Shown one piece after another: positions 59,301-64,000 of a DNA stretch of 64,000 nt. This stretch comes from Hyperoplus lanceolatus (Eukaryota; Chordata; Actinopteri; Uranoscopiformes; Ammodytidae): contig CM049410.1 of NCBI GenBank assembly GCA_026929865.2, forward strand, positions 24,435,001-24,499,000, given 5' to 3'. Under the pieces are notes generated by a model. That model did no database searches. It was not told where the DNA came from and saw only the letters and a list, made by a program, of their open reading frames with translations. Position numbers and translations under genes: made by a program. Within the stretch, counting starts at the first letter, position 1. Each line of letters opens with the position of its first letter.

Positions 59301-59510
59301 AAAATTGCATGATAAAGGCCTTTGTATTTGAGCTCTGACGTGATACAATGCAGAGACGCAGTTTAAGAGCTGAAGGTGCAGTTTGCTGTTATATACAGTA
59401 TATGAGAGGAAACATGATGAGACAGCTGGAAATCTGGGGCAGAAAATGCTTCATGTTGAAAAGGTTATTCTGGAACATTTTAAACAGTCTACTGTGGAAA
59501 AAAACATTAA

Positions 59511-59838
59511 AGATTGAGTCAGTGATTCTGGACTTGTTGTCAAAATCACTTTTAGACAAAACCACCATAATGAATATCTCCTCATAATCCGCAACCTGTC
59601 TGTACAGGTAAAAAAAATAGTCTTAGTACACAGCCTAGGCTCTGTTAACTGGTATGTAAAAAAAAAAAGGGGGCCCACCATCTAGCAACATGCCTGTTCA
59701 CAGAGCCTAGGCTGTGTATTAATAATGGATTTTTTCCCCCAGCGCAGAAATCGTGCATGTAGCGGATCATGAGGAGATATTCACTGATTTTTAACGTGAT
59801 TTTGACAAGAAGCGTTATCCAGAATCACTGACTCCACC
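59511..59838. mobile_element. TTAA foldback element, copy 13
   Basis: TTAA at 59507-59510 and 59839-59842. Ends AGATTGAGTCAGTGATTCTG and AGAATCACTGACTCCACCT. Core CACAGCCTAGGCTCTG and inverse CACAGAGCCTAGGCTGTG. About 328 bp. Confidence 0.87.
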
Positions 59839-60234
59839 TTTAATTAGTACCTTAATACTTACAGTTATAGATCGCTTTACTTGTCATTGTGTCTCAGCCA
59901 ATAAAAACTGTTTCAACTATTTTGGAGGGTTAACTTAAAGTCCTTTCAGTTTAGGCTTGGAGAAAACAGACACATAGCAGAACGCTTTGCAAAGTGAGGA
60001 CGTCAAGTTTAAAAGACTTAATGGTATAGGCCTGACAAGAGAGTATTTGGAGTTTGACCCACACGAGGGACTTACATTTCTGAATCTGTTTCTTGACTGT
60101 ACTTCACCTTAATGGAAACTTAATTAAACCCACTTAACCTGCGCATTAACCTTCAAATAACTTGTGCAATTACAATGGAAGGCCTTAATGTATTCCTTGA
60201 GGAACTTAAGTTATTTTTATATTATTATGCCTCT

Positions 60235-60665
60235 GTGAAGGCGACAGCCGAATGGGGGAGAATGGGCGTTATGTTTGAGGGTTGTCCGTCCGTCCGGCCC
60301 ATTCTAGTGAGCGCGATATCTCATGAACGCTTTGAGGGATTTTCTTCAAACTTTGCACAAATGTCCACTCTAACTGAAGGATGAACTGATTCTGTTTTGG
60401 AGGTAAGAGGTTCAGGTCACTGTGTCTTTATACCTCATGAATGTAATATCTCAAGAACGCTTTGAGGGATTTCCGTTAAATTTGGCACAAACTCACACTT
60501 GGACTCAGGGATTAACTGATAAAACATGTGAGGTCAAAGGGATTAACTGAGAAGACATGTGAGGTCAAAGGTCAAGTTCACTATGACCTCAAATCTTGGA
60601 CTCAGGGATTAACTGATAAGACATGTGAGGTCAAAGGTCAAGTTCACTATGACCTCAAATCTTGT
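60235..60665 (+). repeat. degenerate tandem repeat with nuclear-receptor half-sites
   Basis: Repeated words GCGATATCTCATGAACGC / GTAATATCTCAAGAACGC, TTTGAGGGATTT, TTGGCACAAACTCACAC, GGATTAACTGATAAGACATG and GTGAGGTCAAAGGTCAAG. The wording is a known widespread teleost repeat. Two perfect DR1 sites AGGTCAAAGGTCA lie at 60562-60574 and 60628-60640, each followed by TGACCT. Confidence 0.75.
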
Positions 60666-60739
60666 GAGCACAGTATTTTAAGAATGATGATTGAGGAATT
60701 CTTTAAAGCATACTGCATGAGCCTAACTTTGATGTTCCC

Positions 60740-61010
60740 CAATTGTATACACACACACATTTGTATGGCTATACTTGTGAGGACATTTATCTATATAATG
60801 CATTCCCTAGCCCCTAACCATCTAAACCAAATGCCTAACCCCAACCCCAACACTAACCCTAACATAAACTTAATCGATAACTGAACCTTGAAACCTAGTG
60901 TTAACCCTCAAACAGCTCCTTTGTTGGAGCCTAATGCTAACCCTAACCCAACATTTAGACAAGTGAGAACAGGCCAAAATGTCCTCACTTAAGGTCTACA
61001 ACTCGAATTG
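60740..61010. repeat. CCCTAA-rich degenerate repeat plus CTTGTGAGGACATT motif
   Basis: ACTTGTGAGGACATTTATCT at the left, and its inverse-like AAATGTCCTCACTTAAGG at the right, flank degenerate CTAACCC words (for example CACTAACCCTAAC). This is a common fish repeat, not a telomere array. Confidence 0.55.
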
Positions 61011-61032
61011 GTTCTCACAAATATAGTTGTAC

Positions 61033-61036
<4 letters not shown>

Positions 61037-61110
<74 letters not shown>
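61037..61110. repeat. (AC)n microsatellite
   Basis: About 37 AC units. Confidence 0.97.
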
Positions 61111-61115
<5 letters not shown>

Positions 61116-62687
61116 TCTCAATAAAATAAACATGCATAACAAAAGGACCTGTAGGCAGTTTTAAAAATATAGACTTCAGTTTATTGCACAATCGTTGCTG
61201 GAGACTGAGGAGTGTGAGAGCCTGTCTGTTATACGGGACAGTGACACTACAGTTAACTACAGGACGGGGGGAGGGAGGAAGGGGGGGGGGGGCAAAGGGG
61301 GACTGTTGACCTTTGTTTGGTGAACACACACACATGGACTATGAGACACTCTGGGGATGACAGTGGGGCTTCCATCAGTGCATAAATGGAGAACGAAAAA
61401 GTCAAAGTACAGATATTATGGTTGAATGATTTTTGCAGGAGAAGAGCTCATACACACACACAAACAAACATGGTCCAGAGATATAAACAAAACAATAACT
61501 GCAAACCAGCGCAGACAAAGAGACAGTGTTACAACGTGTCAATCATTCTGGTTTTTGCCTGCAGTTTGGCGTCAGTAATGCCTGCGTCAGTGCAACATGA
61601 AAACCCTCCACTAGATGGAGCCACACTCACTAATGTTATCATTTGAAATTGTGTTGAGATTGTAGATATGAGAATATAACAGACAGACTCTCCAGAAAGC
61701 TCCCTTCATCCTAAAAAGGAAAAAGGTCTTGTCTCAATATCTGTACATATAGACCAGTGTCGTTATTAGGATCCACAGATTAACATAGTTATCAGTATAT
61801 AACAATACAGGTTATTCCATTATAAACATGTCAGTATTAACAGGCTATCCGGCACCTGCGTTATGTTGAAGAACAAAAAAAAATGTTGTTGTTTTGCTAG
61901 TGAGGTGTTGATAGTTCCTACATCATGTCATTTTTTCTTCACTTTTTTTCCAGTTAACATACAGACAAAAAGGACAATTTTTTCTGGCCAGGTTTCGAGT
62001 ACTGTGACATGTTGTGTTTTTTTCCGAGAGATATAACTCCCTTTTACCTATACCACCATATTCATTCTCCCAATCCATCCAATCTGTTCGCTAAAGAGTT
62101 CATATAGGGACGAAACAGACCAGGACAAGGATTTGGGAAAAGAGAGGTGGCGGTATAGCGCTATGTTTCAGACAGTAGTAGGGTCAGGTTGTCTCGGGAT
62201 GGGGACAGCTACTGTTATGGCACCCTGAGAAGTGGGACAACCCAGGATGTTTTTCGGAGCCGGTTTCACCCCAAAAAGACCCAAAAATGGACGTCACTGT
62301 TATAACGTGTCCTTCCTTTCGGCTGATAATATAATGCATAGATAGACCAGTGGTAATCACGAGGTATTCACACAACATGCCCGCCAAGATCCCCCCCTCC
62401 CCAAAACCATGGTCACAAATGTCTTTTCCCATTTCAAAATAAAATAAAAAAGCTGTGGTTACATTTAATTGATCAAAAAGCATTCTTAGTTAGGGGTCAC
62501 AAAAGGTCAATCAACTCTACATTAGCACTGAAACCAATATCAGTATTGTTGTTATTATTATTTCTGTGTTTGTGCACAAACATATGGACAGAGCAAAGCA
62601 ATCACACATCTTGGATATTGATTTGAGCCACAGTCTGCTCCCCTCTCTCATTCATCACTTTGGCTGTGAAAGAGAGCAGCAGCGTAT
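61111..62687. other. no gene recognised; possible 3' UTR of an off-window gene
   Basis: No exon-like reading frame on either strand. Features include a GGGGGGGGGGG run at 61280-61292. A minus-strand AATAAA signal (TTTATT on plus at 61179-61184) leaves room for a long 3' UTR of a minus-strand gene beyond the right edge, but this is a guess. Confidence 0.3.
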
Positions 62688-62688
62688 A

Positions 62689-63124
62689 CACTGTAAAAAA
62701 TACAATAAAGTTAGGGAAACTGCCACTTTAAAGGCATCTGTCTTCTCTACCTTTTTGAGTTATGAGCCCAAGTTCATTTGATCCAATTGATTATTTTTTG
62801 TTGAGATCACTTATCATTCATTTGTAATGTACCTTCAACTTTTGAGTTCAACGTACTAGGAATACTAAGTTGTGCCCATTTTTTTGTTTTATTATTTTAA
62901 TCTTTCAACCAAGATTTCGGGTTTTGTTTGTTATCTCTATTGTTTGAAATTCTTAGTACGTATAACTCACATTTTTGATTTGTTTTTATGCATATGAAAG
63001 GTACATCTAAATCACATATGAATGATAAGTTATCTCAACTAAAGATAATCAGTTGACACTCCAAAATCCAGTAATAGCAGCTGCCTTGAAAATGTAATTT
63101 CCCAAACTTTTTCATTTTACAGTG
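62689..63124. mobile_element. 436-bp foldback MITE with CACTGTAAAAAAT ends
   Basis: Ends CACTGTAAAAAATACAA and TTTTTCATTTTACAGTG are flanked by TA. Interior arms also pair: GAGATCACTTATCATTCATT (62804-62823) with an inverse copy at 63015-63040 (TATGAATGATAAGTTATCTC). Confidence 0.75.
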
Positions 63125-64000
63125 TATGTGGCGAATCATAACTCCCTTTTCCTCCTTCTCCTTCTCTCTTTAACATATCGTGTATCAAAAATGACTCAGG
63201 GTATATCGTTTGCGCTTGTATGTATATATAATCTACATACATGTATTTACATTATTTATAAGGACTTTGAACATGTGTCAGAATTGTAATTTTAACTTTG
63301 AACCAAAGCCCTTTTTTTGAGATGGAACAGTGCAGTTTATTTGATCGTGACGTATTGCCTGTGATCTGATCCCTTTATAATAAGCTTCTTAGTGGTCTCC
63401 CCCCTCCTCCCTCCCTCCCTCCTCAAACACTATGACACATCAGCTCCAGTTTTTACAGCTACTTTCATGCATATTTTTTTCAGTTTCATTCAACGGCCAA
63501 AGTTACATTACATTTCAGCTTCTATATTGTACCACGTTCATAGCAGGTACTAATCACTTATCAAGCAGTTAGGTTGGGTCGGGTGCAGTCAAATGAGGGG
63601 CTATAACTATACACTGTGGGAACTCCTTTTTTCCACCTATGAGTCAGTGTTAGCACAGGAAGCAGAGAATGCTGCTACACACCCTCTGATGATGACGCTG
63701 CTATAATTTGGCAAGATGAATTGTGGGCTGGTGGACGGGGAGATTGGCAAACCAGTCAGTGAGCGAGTGAGTGAGTGGGCGAGTTTGTTGGCATGGAAAC
63801 AAAGTGCAATGTCATTAAGAAAAAAGTAAAGTCTGCTGCCTGCAAACTGGAAGGAAAATAAATGGCACTTCAGTCTCTAGTCTTGAGCGTGAACAAACTG
63901 ACAAACACTTACTTTTACTCAAGAGTAGCGATTGAATTACAAGGGGACAAGGTGGCAAAAAAAAAAATCAAAATAAAATCATGAACAATCTTACAAAATT
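63125..64000. other. no gene recognised
   Basis: Unique-looking sequence, C/T-rich at 63398-63424. No exon seen. It could be more of the same 3' UTR or intergenic DNA. Confidence 0.3.

Noticed and set aside
60820-60960. Interstitial telomere (CCCTAA)n
   Set aside because: Repeats are degenerate and embedded in a known type of fish dispersed repeat with CTTGTGAGGACATT ends; no perfect array.
61111-64000. mapk3 or another gene's 3' UTR (neighbour of CORO1A in human)
   Set aside because: Only the human gene order suggests it; no coding sequence or unambiguous UTR signature is visible in the window.

Overview
The window looks like genomic DNA of a ray-finned (teleost) fish. The evidence is four intron-bearing vertebrate genes, an AT-rich background full of (AC)n, (GATA)n and (TGAG)n arrays, L2-like LINE tails and tRNA-derived SINE pieces, and many short inverted-repeat DNA transposons. 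There are no bacterial-type operons, CRISPR arrays or rRNA genes. All family calls and exon junctions were read by eye from conserved motifs, reading frame and GT/AG splice signals; no database or transcript was consulted.

Layout, left to right. (1) 1-3.3 kb: gene-free, with one foldback element and a 138-bp (AC)n. (2) 3.9-17.2 kb, minus strand: an H4K20 methyltransferase of the KMT5B/KMT5C (SUV420H) family, best called kmt5c. It has a compact SET-domain part in seven small exons and one 5.3-kb last exon, predicting 2062 aa. (3) 17.5-24.7 kb: gene-free, dense in nested inverted-repeat elements. (4) 24.7-38.6 kb, minus strand: ppp1ca, protein phosphatase 1 catalytic subunit alpha. Seven coding exons predict 332 aa, and its 8.6-kb first coding intron holds a complete, young, non-autonomous LTR retrotransposon. 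(5) 38.8-45 kb: a stack of nested DNA transposons (a 3.1-kb hAT-like element holding two others, then a 1.3-kb TA-flanked pogo-like relic). (6) 45.4-49.4 kb, plus strand: a claudin of 209 aa with an intron after codon 44. (7) 49.5-58.2 kb, minus strand: coro1a, coronin-1A, ten coding exons, 456 aa, tail-to-tail with the claudin. (8) 58.3-64 kb: no convincing exon; repeats, including a tandem repeat with two perfect AGGTCA DR1 elements.

The genes do not form a pathway: they are a chromatin enzyme, a Ser/Thr phosphatase, a tight-junction protein and an actin regulator. The most notable non-genic features are: a family of about 330-bp elements whose whole length folds back on itself and which is repeatedly flanked by TTAA (about a dozen copies); an LTR retrotransposon whose interior is mostly a two-unit tandem repeat, with a tRNA-Pro-type primer-binding site and a perfect 5-bp target duplication; and tandem repeats that directly abut splice sites of coro1a and, to a lesser degree, kmt5c and the claudin.
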